Assembly: GCA_017481595.1 (NCBI GenBank)
Contig: JAFUOY010000013.1
Span: forward strand, 1-64,000
Origin: Clostridia bacterium
Lineage (GTDB): Bacteria; Bacillota; Clostridia; Oscillospirales; CAG-272
Length of the DNA: 64,000 bases
Direction of reading: 5' to 3'
A program made the position numbers and the translations under genes. Within the stretch, counting starts at the first letter, position 1; every line of letters starts with the position of its first letter. This document shows, piece after piece, positions 37,387-46,103 of this stretch. A model generated the notes under the pieces. That model saw nothing but the letters and a program-made list of their open reading frames with translations. It was not told where the DNA came from and did no database searches.

Positions 37387-39226
37387 AAAGGAAGTCTCCT
37401 TAAAAAAGTTTTGTAAAAACACTGTAAGAGGTTTTAAGCTATGTTACAAAATATATGGCAAATTCTATGTTTGGAACATAATAAGCGCATTTGTATCACA
37501 GTTTACTCCACTCTTTACTTTGTATATGTCATCATTAGTGGTAGATTCTTTGGCTGAAAGCAAAGACATTGATTACCTGCTTAAATTAGCCTTGATTGCT
37601 GTACTTGGTCAATTCGGACTTATGCTTGTGCAGAGAATAATCAGGAGACAGGTAAATGTATATGGTTCGGACCAATGGAGGATGGATACGCTATATTACC
37701 TTAAAGTTCAAAATAATATGCAATACGCCCACCTTGAAGACAACGATATAAGAATGAAATATGAAACAATAATGACTAACAAATACGCTACAAGTGCCGG
37801 CGTGGCTAGGTTTTTATGGTTGTCTACAACTGCAATTTCTCATATAACGAGAATAATTTTGTCCGTCACTCTTTCGGTTTCATTGTTTACAACCTTTTCT
37901 GATAATTCATATGATGGATTTTTAGGATTTGTAAATTCACCGTATGCAGCTATATTCCTCATTGTTCTTATCATATCTAATGTGGTTGTATCCGTTTACA
38001 CAAATAACACTTCCGCAAAGAAAATGGAGAACGAATTCAGAAGCTTAGCTAAAAGTAATGTAATATATTCTGCTTATGGAAAAATCAAGGGAAATGATAT
38101 GGCAATCTTCGGTATGAATAAAATCATATCAAGAGAATTTGATAAAATGAAAAAACCTGTCTACGTGGAACGAACAAAGCGTATTGCCATAAGATATGGA
38201 GCTTTTGAAACTGTCTGGAATTATATCGTTACTGCTTTACTGTTTATTTTCATTGGTGCTAAAGTATATGTTGGAGCAATTGGAATAGGAAGCTTTATAC
38301 TTTATAACGGAACAGTATCTAAATTTATAACATCTGTTGCAGGTGTTGCGGCTATGGTAGGCAAGCTGATAATGAATAATGTGCACCTTGAAAATACGTT
38401 TGAATATATTAACCTTTCAAATGATATGTATAAGGGAAGTCTTTCTGTTGAAAAGAGAGATGATATAAATTACGAAATAGAATTTCGAAATGTCAGCTTC
38501 AAATATCCCGGAACAGATAAGTATGTCCTTAAAAATGTATCAACCAAATTTGATATAGGAAAAAAGCTTGCTATTGTAGGAGAGAACGGCTCCGGTAAGA
38601 CCACCTTTGTTAAGCTTTTGTGTCGCTTGTATGACCCCGATGAAGGTAAAATACTGTTAAACGGTATAGATATTACGAAATACAAATATGATGAATATAT
38701 TAGGATAATGTCAGTTGTATTTCAAGATTATAATCTTTTTTCATTCAGTGTAGCTCACAATATATCTGCTGAACTTGATTACGATAAAGAAAAAGTATTA
38801 AGTTGTATAGAAAAGGTTGGGCTGACAGACCGTATATCACAGCTTGAAAAGGGAGTAGATGCCTGCATTAATCGAGATTATGAAAATGATGGCGTGGATT
38901 TCTCCGGCGGAGAATCGCAAAAGCTTGCAATAGCTCGTGCTTTGTACAAGGATTCGCCGTTTATAATTCTTGATGAGCCAACTGCTGCTCTTGACCCCTT
39001 AGCGGAAGCTGAAATATACAGCCATTTCAATACCATAGTTGATAATAAGACTGCTATATTTATAAGTCACCGACTTTCATCCTGCCGCTTCTGCGACAAC
39101 ATCCTTGTTTTCCACAATGGCGAAATAATAGAGGAGGGAAATCACGATACTCTTGTATCAAATGAAAACGGCAAATATTTCGAGCTTTGGAATGCTCAGG
39201 CAAAATATTATAAGGATGAAGAATAA
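37376..39226 (+). CDS. ABC exporter half-transporter 2 (membrane domain plus ATPase)
   Basis: This is the partner of the preceding gene, of the same length (616 residues) and plan. About six membrane helices are followed by Walker A VGENGSGKTTF (about 404), Q-loop VFQDYNLF, signature DFSGGESQKLAIARAL, Walker B IILDEPTAAL and H-loop FISHRLSS. Both partners end in an almost identical sequence (QAKYYK plus acidic residues), so they arose by duplication. Both ATPase sites look catalytically complete, unlike many heterodimeric exporters in which one site is degenerate. AAGGAGG inside the first gene is the ribosome binding site. Confidence 0.92.
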   Translation: MKNKKEVSLKKFCKNTVRGFKLCYKIYGKFYVWNIISAFVSQFTPLFTLYMSSLVVDSLAESKDIDYLLKLALIAVLGQFGLMLVQRIIRRQVNVYGSDQWRMDTLYYLKVQNNMQYAHLEDNDIRMKYETIMTNKYATSAGVARFLWLSTTAISHITRIILSVTLSVSLFTTFSDNSYDGFLGFVNSPYAAIFLIVLIISNVVVSVYTNNTSAKKMENEFRSLAKSNVIYSAYGKIKGNDMAIFGMNKIISREFDKMKKPVYVERTKRIAIRYGAFETVWNYIVTALLFIFIGAKVYVGAIGIGSFILYNGTVSKFITSVAGVAAMVGKLIMNNVHLENTFEYINLSNDMYKGSLSVEKRDDINYEIEFRNVSFKYPGTDKYVLKNVSTKFDIGKKLAIVGENGSGKTTFVKLLCRLYDPDEGKILLNGIDITKYKYDEYIRIMSVVFQDYNLFSFSVAHNISAELDYDKEKVLSCIEKVGLTDRISQLEKGVDACINRDYENDGVDFSGGESQKLAIARALYKDSPFIILDEPTAALDPLAEAEIYSHFNTIVDNKTAIFISHRLSSCRFCDNILVFHNGEIIEEGNHDTLVSNENGKYFELWNAQAKYYKDEE

Positions 39227-39227
39227 T

Positions 39228-39536
39228 ATGTACAAGGTAAAAAGCAAGATTGATATTATCAGAAAAATACTTAATACTATTGAAAGTGAAAATCATTTTA
39301 CAGAAGCATTAAAAAGTTTAACGGAGCATTCCCGCACTGATGAAGAGTATTTTATGGAAAAGGTGTATTTTGATTTTATAAAATTTATAATAGATCAGGA
39401 TAATTTGCCCGACAATATATATGGAATCAAAATTCGAGTAAATAAGGATAATGAAATTTACGGATGTGAGTTTGTATCTATAAAATCAAACACAGTACAA
39501 CCTCAAAAGGATATTGAAATTATTTGGGATAATTAA
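39228..39536 (+). CDS. small protein of unknown function, end of the ABC operon
   Basis: The ATG at 39228 lies one base after the previous stop, with AAGGATGAAG upstream. The 102-residue product is soluble and charged. It is helical at first (KSKIDIIRKILNTIE and YFMEKVYFDFIKFIID) and ends in a beta-rich part. I recognise no family. Its place directly behind the two half-transporters suggests an accessory role in the same system, such as a regulator or immunity-type protein, but nothing in the sequence proves it. AT-rich like the ABC genes. Confidence 0.7.
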   Translation: MYKVKSKIDIIRKILNTIESENHFTEALKSLTEHSRTDEEYFMEKVYFDFIKFIIDQDNLPDNIYGIKIRVNKDNEIYGCEFVSIKSNTVQPQKDIEIIWDN

Positions 39537-39542
39537 CATTAT

Positions 39543-39582
39543 AAAAATCGGCAGACCATTAAAGGTACTGCCGATTTTTTTG
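39543..39582. terminator. bidirectional terminator
   Basis: AAAAATCGGCAG pairs with CTGCCGATTTTT around a 14-nt loop, between the ABC operon (+) and the CotH gene (-). Confidence 0.9.
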
Positions 39583-41121
39583 TTATTGATTCAATTTATA
39601 CGTTTCAAGCATAAACTTAAGGCTATCCTCAAGGAATTTCTTGTTGTGGTCCACCTGTGCCTGCCAGGTCTTGGTATTTACAAGGTTGGAGGGGTTTGGA
39701 TAAAGGTCCTTACCAAGAATTTCCCAACGGGTGTCGTTTCTTATAAAGGAGTCCTTATGGGCTTCCGCATACTCAAAGCATTTTTTATACGTTTCCCTCA
39801 TTACGGGGGCGTATTCTGCCAGCTTGTCACTTACCAACTGTACAAACTCCTCGTGCTTAAGAAGCTCCTCATACCACTTGTTTTCGTAGCTTGCAAAAAG
39901 CTTTGCAGGGTCCTGTGAGCCTTCCTTGTTATACACGTTGCCAAGGCTTCGGTCAAAGTCCCACATTGGACCGCTTTGGATTTTGCCGCCCTTGTCCTTG
40001 ATAAGATAGAAGCTTGCGTATCCTGCGTCACAGCACTTGTGGGTTTCGTGTATTATATAGGATTCGGCAAAGGACTCAACGTCTATCAATGACGTGATCT
40101 TATCCCAATCACCGCTCTTTAATGCATTTACACAGTCAAGGACGTACATACCGATATAATTCTTCTGCTCCTTGGTGTAATCGTCGGGAGATTTCATTGC
40201 GTAATATTTATTATCTACAACGAAGCAATCTCCCTCGCCGCGGCTATCAAGCTCAATAATATATCCCGTGTCAAGGTCTTTGGAGGTGGAAATATCTATT
40301 CTGTTTTCATCTATTTCAATATGCTCGCATATCATATATACGCCGTCGTACTGTCCGTTTACGTAAAGGTCGACGAACTGCACCTGTCCAACGCCGCCAA
40401 GCTTGGAAAATTCAGCGCCCACGGAGTAAGCAAGATAGTTTCTTATAAGGCTGTAGTCCGTGTGATTTGATACAATGGACCAACGCTTTGCCGCGCCGTT
40501 GCCAAAAAGGTCAACGGGGGTATCAAACTTAAGATTGTAGGGCTTTTTATTGTTTTTCCACGAGGTATTTCCGCGGCCCTTTATCTTTGCGGGCTCATTA
40601 TCAAGAGCGAATTTTTCCTCCGTGTTTGATACGGATATACCGCAGCTGACGTATATCTCCTTTGATAAGATGGGCTCGCTGTTTTCCGTATTTATTTGGA
40701 AAATGGGCAGGGAGAGTGGCTGAATTTCAAATATAGCGGTAAATTCCTTGTCCTCAGACAGTGTGTCTGTTCTGCCTATTTCCGTGCTGCCGTCGCTCCA
40801 ACCCTTGAATACGTATCCGGGGGATGCAATTGCTATAACGGGAGTAAAGGTATATGATCCATCCCGCGACTGTCCGCTTTGCTGGGTATTACCCGAAACG
40901 TATCCGCCCACGGTGGATTTATAGGTTACGGAATAAGTTGTTGCGGGATTTGTGGGAGCTTCCGTTGTGGGCTCCTCGGTAGGTGCGGTAGTAGTGCTGC
41001 CGCTTGGAGATTCCGTGGTCGGTATCTCATCCGAGGTGGTAGTGGCATCGTCATTACCCGAGCAGCCTATGGCGGCTACGGTAAGAAGAACCAACAAAAG
41101 GAGGATAAATATTTTCTTCAT
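39583..41121 (-). CDS. CotH-kinase-family lipoprotein with InlB-like repeat
   Basis: The start at 41121 is chosen for spacing to AAGGA; two ATGs just before it are also possible. The product (~512 residues) has a lipoprotein signal with the lipobox AIGC (about 17-20), a Thr/Ser/Pro/Glu-rich linker, and an InlB-type module with YVFKGWSDG. A CotH domain follows (about 155-510): IKGRGNTSWKNNKKPYNLKF, NHTDYSLIRNYLAY, the predicted catalytic region SRGEGDCFVV and PMWDFDRSLGN. CotH proteins phosphorylate spore-coat proteins in Bacillus; surface forms in gut Clostridia are poorly understood. It starts at the end of the glycerate kinase gene. Confidence 0.9.
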   Translation of the reverse strand: MKKIFILLLLVLLTVAAIGCSGNDDATTTSDEIPTTESPSGSTTTAPTEEPTTEAPTNPATTYSVTYKSTVGGYVSGNTQQSGQSRDGSYTFTPVIAIASPGYVFKGWSDGSTEIGRTDTLSEDKEFTAIFEIQPLSLPIFQINTENSEPILSKEIYVSCGISVSNTEEKFALDNEPAKIKGRGNTSWKNNKKPYNLKFDTPVDLFGNGAAKRWSIVSNHTDYSLIRNYLAYSVGAEFSKLGGVGQVQFVDLYVNGQYDGVYMICEHIEIDENRIDISTSKDLDTGYIIELDSRGEGDCFVVDNKYYAMKSPDDYTKEQKNYIGMYVLDCVNALKSGDWDKITSLIDVESFAESYIIHETHKCCDAGYASFYLIKDKGGKIQSGPMWDFDRSLGNVYNKEGSQDPAKLFASYENKWYEELLKHEEFVQLVSDKLAEYAPVMRETYKKCFEYAEAHKDSFIRNDTRWEILGKDLYPNPSNLVNTKTWQAQVDHNKKFLEDSLKFMLETYKLNQ

Positions 41122-41126
41122 TATCA

Positions 41127-42269
41127 TCATTCCTTCTTTGCGCCAAGGGCAATAAGCTTGAATACCTGCTCCGCAGTTTTTGTAACGTTTTTCTTTGCGT
41201 ATTCCGTTTGCATAGCCTTTTCAAGGGTGCAAATTTCACGCAAAACGGGGAAGAATGCGGTAATACCTGTTTTTTCGCTATCCTCAGCTCCGTCTGTAAC
41301 TGAGCCTGCAAATGCAATAACGGGAGCGCCGTATTTTTTAGCCATGGTAGCCACGCCCATAGGAGCCTTACCCATGGAGGTCTGTAGGTCAAGTCTGCCC
41401 TCGCCCGTAACTACGATATCGGCGGTTTTTATCTTTTCCTCAATTCCCGTCTGCTGGGCAATAAGGTTAAATCCGTTTTCAAGGGATGCGTTAAGATAGG
41501 AAATAAATGCAAATCCAAGACCGCCTGCCGCTCCTGCGCCGGGGGTACATCTTTCATCTCTGCCAAGGGCATCCCTTGTAAGGTCGGCATAGTGGCAAAG
41601 ATAAGAATCCATTATTTTTATCATTTCATCATCCGCGCCCTTCTGCCTTGCAAATATAGCGGAGCATCCAAGCTCACCGCAGAGAGGGTTAGTAACGTCA
41701 CAGGCAATATGGAAGGTACATTCGGAAAGCTCCCTGACAGCACCCGTTACGGAGATAGAGTGTATCATTCCAACACCCTCCGCGCCGTAGGGCACGTCCT
41801 TGCCTCTTTTGTCAAGAAATTCAAAGCCAAGCGCCTGAAGCATACCGATACCGCCGTCATTTGTTGCGCTGCCTCCGATACCGATTATAAACTCACGGCA
41901 TCCTTGATGGATGGCGTCAAGTATCATTTCGCCAACGCCGTAGGTGGTGGTATTCATAGGGTTTCTTTCGCTGGATCTTAAAAGAGGTAAGCCCGACGCC
42001 TTTGCCATTTCCATAATAGCAACGCCGTTTAATATTCCGTAATAAGCGGAAATGCTTCTGCCCAAGGGACCCGTTACGCTTATTCTGCGCACGGATGCGT
42101 TTGTGCTTTGAAGTATGGCATCAACCGTACCCTCACCGCCGTCGGCAATGGGGCATACGTCTACCTCTGTATCGGGCATAGCGGAGAGAATACCGTCCTT
42201 TACCGCAGTACCCGCCTGAAATGATGAAAGGCTACCCTTAAATGAATCTATAGCAACAACAACTTTCAT
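41127..42269 (-). CDS. glxK: glycerate kinase (GlxK/GarK family)
   Basis: The enzyme phosphorylates D-glycerate and links glycerate or sugar-acid use to glycolysis. The 380 residues show the family start KVVVAIDSFKGSLSS, the PIADGGEGT motif, GIGGSATNDGG (about 124-134), a GAGAAGG loop near 262 and VVTGEGRLDLQT. The length is typical. It has its own promoter with a stem-loop in the leader. The downstream CotH gene starts inside or right after the stop codon, so the two are probably on one transcript, although the functions seem unrelated. Confidence 0.95.
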   Translation of the reverse strand: MKVVVAIDSFKGSLSSFQAGTAVKDGILSAMPDTEVDVCPIADGGEGTVDAILQSTNASVRRISVTGPLGRSISAYYGILNGVAIMEMAKASGLPLLRSSERNPMNTTTYGVGEMILDAIHQGCREFIIGIGGSATNDGGIGMLQALGFEFLDKRGKDVPYGAEGVGMIHSISVTGAVRELSECTFHIACDVTNPLCGELGCSAIFARQKGADDEMIKIMDSYLCHYADLTRDALGRDERCTPGAGAAGGLGFAFISYLNASLENGFNLIAQQTGIEEKIKTADIVVTGEGRLDLQTSMGKAPMGVATMAKKYGAPVIAFAGSVTDGAEDSEKTGITAFFPVLREICTLEKAMQTEYAKKNVTKTAEQVFKLIALGAKKE

Positions 42270-42299
42270 AAAAAATACCTCGTAAATGCGTAATAATCA

Positions 42300-42320
42300 A
42301 GCTCTCCATAGCGGAGAGAG
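42300..42320 (-). promoter_or_regulatory. leader hairpin of glxK
   Basis: GCTCTC and GAGAGC frame a 21-bp imperfect palindrome within the 5' leader, 31 bp before the start codon. Possible role in mRNA stability or start-site access; no known riboswitch is recognised. Confidence 0.4.
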
Positions 42321-42334
42321 CAATCCTTAAATAT

Positions 42335-42363
42335 ATTGTAGCACAAATAGATTTTTCTTGCAA
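42335..42363 (-). promoter_or_regulatory. promoter of glxK
   Basis: TTGCAA, 17 bp ending TGC (extended -10) and TACAAT on the minus strand. Confidence 0.65.
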
Positions 42364-42377
42364 TATGGAATTTACTG

Positions 42378-42406
42378 TTGAATTTAGAATATTTTTATAG
42401 TATACT
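42378..42406 (+). promoter_or_regulatory. promoter of the HAD-IIA/nagB operon
   Basis: TTGAAT, 17 bp and TATACT. The -10 lies in the palindrome TATAGTATACTATA (42396-42409), which could be an operator. A small stem (GCGCTT/AAGCGC, 42430-42448) sits in the leader. Confidence 0.6.
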
Positions 42407-42464
42407 ATATCTGTATAATAAATGCTTCGCGCTTTACTGAAAAGCGCATATACGGAGGTATTTT

Positions 42465-43292
42465 ATGGAATTTAAAAATCCCTGTACGGATGTGATCAAG
42501 GATAAAAAGCTGTACGTATTCGATATGGACGGCACTATATATCTTGGGGGTAAGCCCTTTGGCTTTGCTATTGAGTTTATCAAGAATTTAAGAAAAAACG
42601 GTAAAAGGGTGCTTTTCTTTACAAATAACGCATCACACACAACTCCCTTCTATCTTGAAAAGCTTACGCGCCTCGGCTTCGAGCCCACCCTTGATGAAAT
42701 AATGACCTCGGGAGACGTAACCTACGAGTTTCTTACCCGCTACCGCAAGGGTAAGAGTGTGTATATGGTCGCCACACCCGAGCTTGAAAATGAATATAAG
42801 GAAAAGGGTATAAATGTCCTTTCGGGGGATGAGGAAAGGGCGGATATCGTGGTTACAAGCTTCGATACGACTCTTACCTATAAAAAGCTTGATAACGCCT
42901 GCCGATTCGTACGCGAAGGTGCGGAATATCTTTCCACCCATCCCGACTATAACTGCCCTACGGAAACGGGCTTCATCCCCGACAGCGGCGCTATTGCCGC
43001 CTTCGTTACCGCCTCTACGGGAGTTTATCCTACCTATTTCGGTAAGCCCTATAAGGAAACCATTGAAATGATAGGGGAGGCAACGGGCTTTAAAAATGAC
43101 GAAATGTGCATCTTCGGTGACAGACTCTATACGGATATTGCCCTCGGCAAAAAATTCGGAGTTTGCTCCATTCTCGTTCTCTCGGGGGAAACCACGGCAG
43201 AGGACGTAGATAAGGCGGATACCAAGGATAAGCCGGATTTCGTCTTTGATTCACTTGATAACGTAAATAATATAATGTTTAAAGGAGAATAA
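42465..43292 (+). CDS. HAD-IIA family hydrolase (NagD-like phosphatase)
   Basis: This is a 275-residue phosphatase with HAD motif I in YVFDMDGTIYLGG (about 19), motif II FFTNNASHT (about 50-58), a type IIA cap in the middle, a motif III lysine in YFGKPYKE and motif IV IFGDRLYTDIALG. It resembles NagD/AraL/p-nitrophenylphosphatase proteins. It precedes nagB by 2 bp, and in enterobacteria nagD also belongs to the amino-sugar operon, so a role in cleaning up amino-sugar or sugar phosphates is plausible (inference). Confidence 0.92.
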   Translation: MEFKNPCTDVIKDKKLYVFDMDGTIYLGGKPFGFAIEFIKNLRKNGKRVLFFTNNASHTTPFYLEKLTRLGFEPTLDEIMTSGDVTYEFLTRYRKGKSVYMVATPELENEYKEKGINVLSGDEERADIVVTSFDTTLTYKKLDNACRFVREGAEYLSTHPDYNCPTETGFIPDSGAIAAFVTASTGVYPTYFGKPYKETIEMIGEATGFKNDEMCIFGDRLYTDIALGKKFGVCSILVLSGETTAEDVDKADTKDKPDFVFDSLDNVNNIMFKGE

Positions 43293-43294
43293 TT

Positions 43295-44017
43295 ATGAAG
43301 GTTATAATTACTGAAAACTATGAGGAAATGAGCAGAGTTGCCGCTGACATAATAATAAATAAGGTAAAGGCTGATCCCACAGCGGTCCTCGGTCTTGCCA
43401 CAGGCTCAAGCCCTATCGGTACATACGACAATATGGTAAAGGATCATCTTGAAAACGGCACATCCTACAAAAACGTAAAGACCGTTAACCTTGATGAATA
43501 CGTTACCCTCGCTCCCGAGCACGATCAGAGCTACGCTTATTTTATGCGTAAGAATCTTTTCGACAGAGTAGACATTGACCTTGCAAATACAAATCTTCCC
43601 AGCGGTATTGCTGAGTGCGCTCAGGCTGAGTGCGACAGATACAACGCGCTTCTTGATACTATGAAGCAGGATATTCAGCTTCTTGGTCTCGGCTCCAACG
43701 GACATATCGGCTTTAACGAGCCGGGTACACCCTTCGGCTCCGTTACACACCTTGTTGACCTTACGGAAAACACAATAAAGGATAACTCCCGCCTTTTCGA
43801 CAACATAGACGACGTTCCGAGACAGGCGCTTTCTATGGGTATAAAGAACATTATGCAGGCAAAGAGCATCCTTATGGTAGTATCGGGCGCTAATAAGGCG
43901 GACGCAGTTTACGGTATGGTAAAGGGTGAGGTAACTCCCGATCTTCCTGCCAGCGTGCTTCAGCTCCATCCCGACGTAACTATCGTTTGCGATAAGGCAG
44001 CGGCATCAAAGCTTTAA
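43295..44017 (+). CDS. nagB: glucosamine-6-phosphate deaminase
   Basis: NagB converts glucosamine-6-phosphate to fructose-6-phosphate and ammonia and opens the route from amino sugars to glycolysis. The 240 residues match the Firmicutes short form. Motifs are LGLATGSSPIGTYD (phosphate binding, about 33-46), NLDEYVTL with the catalytic Asp (about 67), the GLGSNGHIGFNEPG loop (about 129-142) and a C-terminal lid. The C-terminal allosteric residues of E. coli NagB are absent, as in Bacillus. No nagA is in the window. Confidence 0.96.
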   Translation: MKVIITENYEEMSRVAADIIINKVKADPTAVLGLATGSSPIGTYDNMVKDHLENGTSYKNVKTVNLDEYVTLAPEHDQSYAYFMRKNLFDRVDIDLANTNLPSGIAECAQAECDRYNALLDTMKQDIQLLGLGSNGHIGFNEPGTPFGSVTHLVDLTENTIKDNSRLFDNIDDVPRQALSMGIKNIMQAKSILMVVSGANKADAVYGMVKGEVTPDLPASVLQLHPDVTIVCDKAAASKL

Positions 44018-44033
44018 TAAAAGAAATTATATA

Positions 44034-44068
44034 AGAAAGAACGCAAGGAATTTTCCTTGCGTTTCTTG
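44034..44068 (+). terminator. terminator of the nagB operon
   Basis: AACGCAAGGAA and TTCCTTGCGTT form the stem, with a T-rich tail. Confidence 0.9.
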
Positions 44069-44085
44069 TTGCATAAAGGGCCTAT

Positions 44086-44105
44086 TTGTCCTAAAATAAG
44101 GACAA
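44086..44105. promoter_or_regulatory. inverted repeat upstream of lexA
   Basis: TTGTCCT and AGGACAA, perfect 7-bp arms with a 6-nt centre, about 37 bp before the lexA -35. It could be an operator or a weak hairpin. Confidence 0.4.
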
Positions 44106-44141
44106 GTAATTTTGGAGCCCGAAAAAAATAAAAAATTACTA

Positions 44142-44170
44142 TTGACAAATGTCGAATCTACTGTTATAAT
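44142..44170 (+). promoter_or_regulatory. promoter of lexA
   Basis: Perfect TTGACA, 17 bp and perfect TATAAT. Downstream, at about 44178-44194, the imperfect palindrome AAGAAGTTCAAGTTCTT lies in the transcribed leader and could be an autoregulatory site. Confidence 0.8.
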
Positions 44171-44222
44171 GGAATAAAAGAAGTTCAAGTTCTTTTATAA
44201 ATTCTCTTAAAAGGAGTAACCT

Positions 44223-44834
44223 ATGAAGCTGCTAAATGAAGAAAAGCTGCATAAAATGGCAGAGTTTATAAATAGATATATAATAGAGCATAACGGTGAG
44301 TCCCCTAAGTTCAAGGACATTCTTACCTATATGGATATGACAAACTCCGTTGGATACAGATATCTTATGACCCTTAAGGAAAGGGGAGTTATCTCCTATA
44401 AGGGCAAGGGTACTCTCAGCGTTAAGGGACAGGACGAAATGAAGGTGGCGTTTACTCGCGCTCCCATTCTTGGCGCTATCCCCTGCGGTAGCGAGGAGGA
44501 TGAGGAGGAGTACGTTGAGGGCTACGTTGCCATCCCAAGCGAATGGGCAAAGGGAGAGTGCTATCTCCTTCGCGCCTCGGGGGACTCAATGGTGGACGTT
44601 GGTATTGAGTCGGGGGATCTTGTGCTTATAAAGAAAACCTCACAGGCTTCAAGCGGAAAAATAGTTGTGTGCCTTACGGAAAAGGGCAGCACCTTAAAAA
44701 GATATTATAAGGAAAACGGCAGAGTGCGACTCCACGCAGAAAACTCTACCTACGAGGGAGAAAGAAGAGATTTCTATCCCACCAAGCTTACGATACAGGG
44801 TGTGGCAATCAAGGTAATTAAGGATTTATTATAA
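44223..44834 (+). CDS. lexA: LexA-type S24 autoprotease repressor
   Basis: This is a DNA-damage or stress repressor inactivated by self-cleavage. The 203-residue protein has a helix-turn-helix at the N-terminus (SPKFKDILTYMDMTNSVGYRYL, with the recognition helix near 38-50). The S24 peptidase domain has the nucleophile S122 in ASGDSMVD and the general base K159 in STLKRYYKE. The scissile bond is expected at C88-G89 (GAIPCG). A Cys-Gly site is typical of UmuD and phage repressors, while LexA usually has Ala-Gly. The helix-turn-helix differs from the E. coli form but fits Clostridia relatives. It heads an operon with two further genes. Confidence 0.85.
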   Translation: MKLLNEEKLHKMAEFINRYIIEHNGESPKFKDILTYMDMTNSVGYRYLMTLKERGVISYKGKGTLSVKGQDEMKVAFTRAPILGAIPCGSEEDEEEYVEGYVAIPSEWAKGECYLLRASGDSMVDVGIESGDLVLIKKTSQASSGKIVVCLTEKGSTLKRYYKENGRVRLHAENSTYEGERRDFYPTKLTIQGVAIKVIKDLL

Positions 44835-44851
44835 TAGAGAGGGAAAAAGAT

Positions 44852-45460
44852 ATGTTTGTTCAATACGGTGAATGGAAAATTAAAGCGGATATTTTAAAGA
44901 CAAGATCATACTATAGCACCTTTGCTAAGGGTACTGATAAGTTTTCAAGAAATTTTCAGAAATATTGTAACAAGCTCACAAAGGAAGAAAGAGATTTCTT
45001 TGATTTCTTTGGCATAGACCCTACCTGCGCCTACGTGCAGAGCCTCGGTATGTCACATAAGGGCACCGTTCCCACAAGCGGATATTACTATATCTTCGGC
45101 GAATACGTTGGCGCTCCTTATCAGCCTGCCATCAGTGTGGAAACTCTTATGAAGCAGGGCTTTGGCGCCCGTAAGGACAACTCCTTAAGGATCGGCTCCT
45201 TCGTTTTTGAATTCCAATTCCCCACAGATCCTCATTCCGATATTCCCCATAACATTCCCGACAACTGCATTTGCCTCCGCTTCTATTGTGAGGACGTTAA
45301 TTGGCTTATCTCCGACAAGTGCGAAAAGAGATATAAGCAGGTGTCCCGATTTGAAAGATTCTTTGCAAAAATCAGCGCAAAGGTATCCTTCCCAAAATCC
45401 AAAAAGGATGAGGACAGGGCGTACGAGCCTGCCGTGTTTCTCGCCGCAACAAGCTTTTAA
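44852..45460 (+). CDS. conserved protein of unknown function behind lexA
   Basis: I do not recognise this 202-residue soluble protein. The first half is helical and basic (FSRNFQKYCNKLTKEERDFF). The middle has an aromatic and glycine-rich stretch (SGYYYIFGEYVGAPYQP). Then comes a beta-type region (GSFVFEFQFPT), a conserved-looking CICLRFYCEDVNWLI, and a basic tail. No signal or membrane helix is seen. It lies 17 bp after lexA and 16 bp before a NUDIX gene, so the three are probably cotranscribed. LexA control of the unit is possible if LexA represses its own promoter. Confidence 0.75.
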   Translation: MFVQYGEWKIKADILKTRSYYSTFAKGTDKFSRNFQKYCNKLTKEERDFFDFFGIDPTCAYVQSLGMSHKGTVPTSGYYYIFGEYVGAPYQPAISVETLMKQGFGARKDNSLRIGSFVFEFQFPTDPHSDIPHNIPDNCICLRFYCEDVNWLISDKCEKRYKQVSRFERFFAKISAKVSFPKSKKDEDRAYEPAVFLAATSF

Positions 45461-45476
45461 TAAAAGGATATAAAAT

Positions 45477-45914
45477 ATGGAAGTAAAATTTTACGATAAG
45501 GTTGATGACGCCCTGCTGAAATTTGCGGTTATAATTGCAAAAAGTCAAGGTAAATGGGTATTTTGCAAGCATAAGGAGCGAAACACCTATGAGATACCGG
45601 GTGGACACAGAGAAAATGGAGAAAGCATTGAGGATGCCGCCCGCCGTGAGCTTTGTGAGGAAACGGGCGCGATAAAATTCGACATAAAGCCCCTTTGCGT
45701 GTATTCCGTAACGGGTAAAAACCGCGTAAACGAACAGGGAAACGAAACCTTTGGAATGTTGTTTTTTGCCGACATTACGGAATTTGAAACGGAGCTCCAT
45801 AGCGAAATGGAGCGGATAGCGTTGTTTTCGGAGCTACCCACGGACAATTGGACCTACCCTCTTATTCAACCCATATTGGCTAAGAAATATTTGGAAATTG
45901 AAAACGAAAATTAA
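45477..45914 (+). CDS. NUDIX hydrolase
   Basis: This enzyme hydrolyses a nucleoside diphosphate linked to another group. The 145-residue protein has a complete Nudix box, G-x5-E-x7-REL-x-EE-x-G, at about 41-63 (GGHRENGESIEDA, then RRELCEETGA). The remainder is a normal short Nudix fold. The substrate could be an oxidised nucleotide, which would suit the lexA context, but the sequence does not settle this. It is the third gene of the lexA operon, followed by a terminator. Confidence 0.92.
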   Translation: MEVKFYDKVDDALLKFAVIIAKSQGKWVFCKHKERNTYEIPGGHRENGESIEDAARRELCEETGAIKFDIKPLCVYSVTGKNRVNEQGNETFGMLFFADITEFETELHSEMERIALFSELPTDNWTYPLIQPILAKKYLEIENEN

Positions 45915-45932
45915 AAAGTCTTATACAAATCT

Positions 45933-45963
45933 CGGCAGAGGAGTTGTCCCTCTGCCGTTTTTG
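45933..45963 (+). terminator. terminator of the lexA operon
   Basis: CGGCAGAGG and CCTCTGCCG with a 7-nt loop and a T-run. Confidence 0.9.
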
Positions 45964-46003
45964 TGTTATAATAGGGTAAATTATGGATAAAGTAGGGGCT
46001 TTG

Positions 46004-46074
46004 AAAGTGAGGAGTGATAGGTGATAAGTGATAAGATGGCTTCGCCGTAGGGGCGACCAGCGGTCGTTAGCAAA
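46004..46074. repeat. short repeat-like intergenic debris
   Basis: A few GTGATAR units in tandem (46014-46036), then GGCTTCGCC and GCGACCAGCGGTCG stems. It looks like a remnant of a REP-type repeat. It lies between the lexA operon terminator and the GNAT gene. Confidence 0.45.
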
Positions 46075-46103
46075 ATAATATAAGCAAAATTGGAGGTAAA
46101 ACA

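Noticed and set aside
46014..46036. Tandem GTGATA-like units as a functional repeat or origin iteron.
   Set aside because: Only about three imperfect units, with no DnaA boxes or replication genes nearby; it looks like repeat debris.
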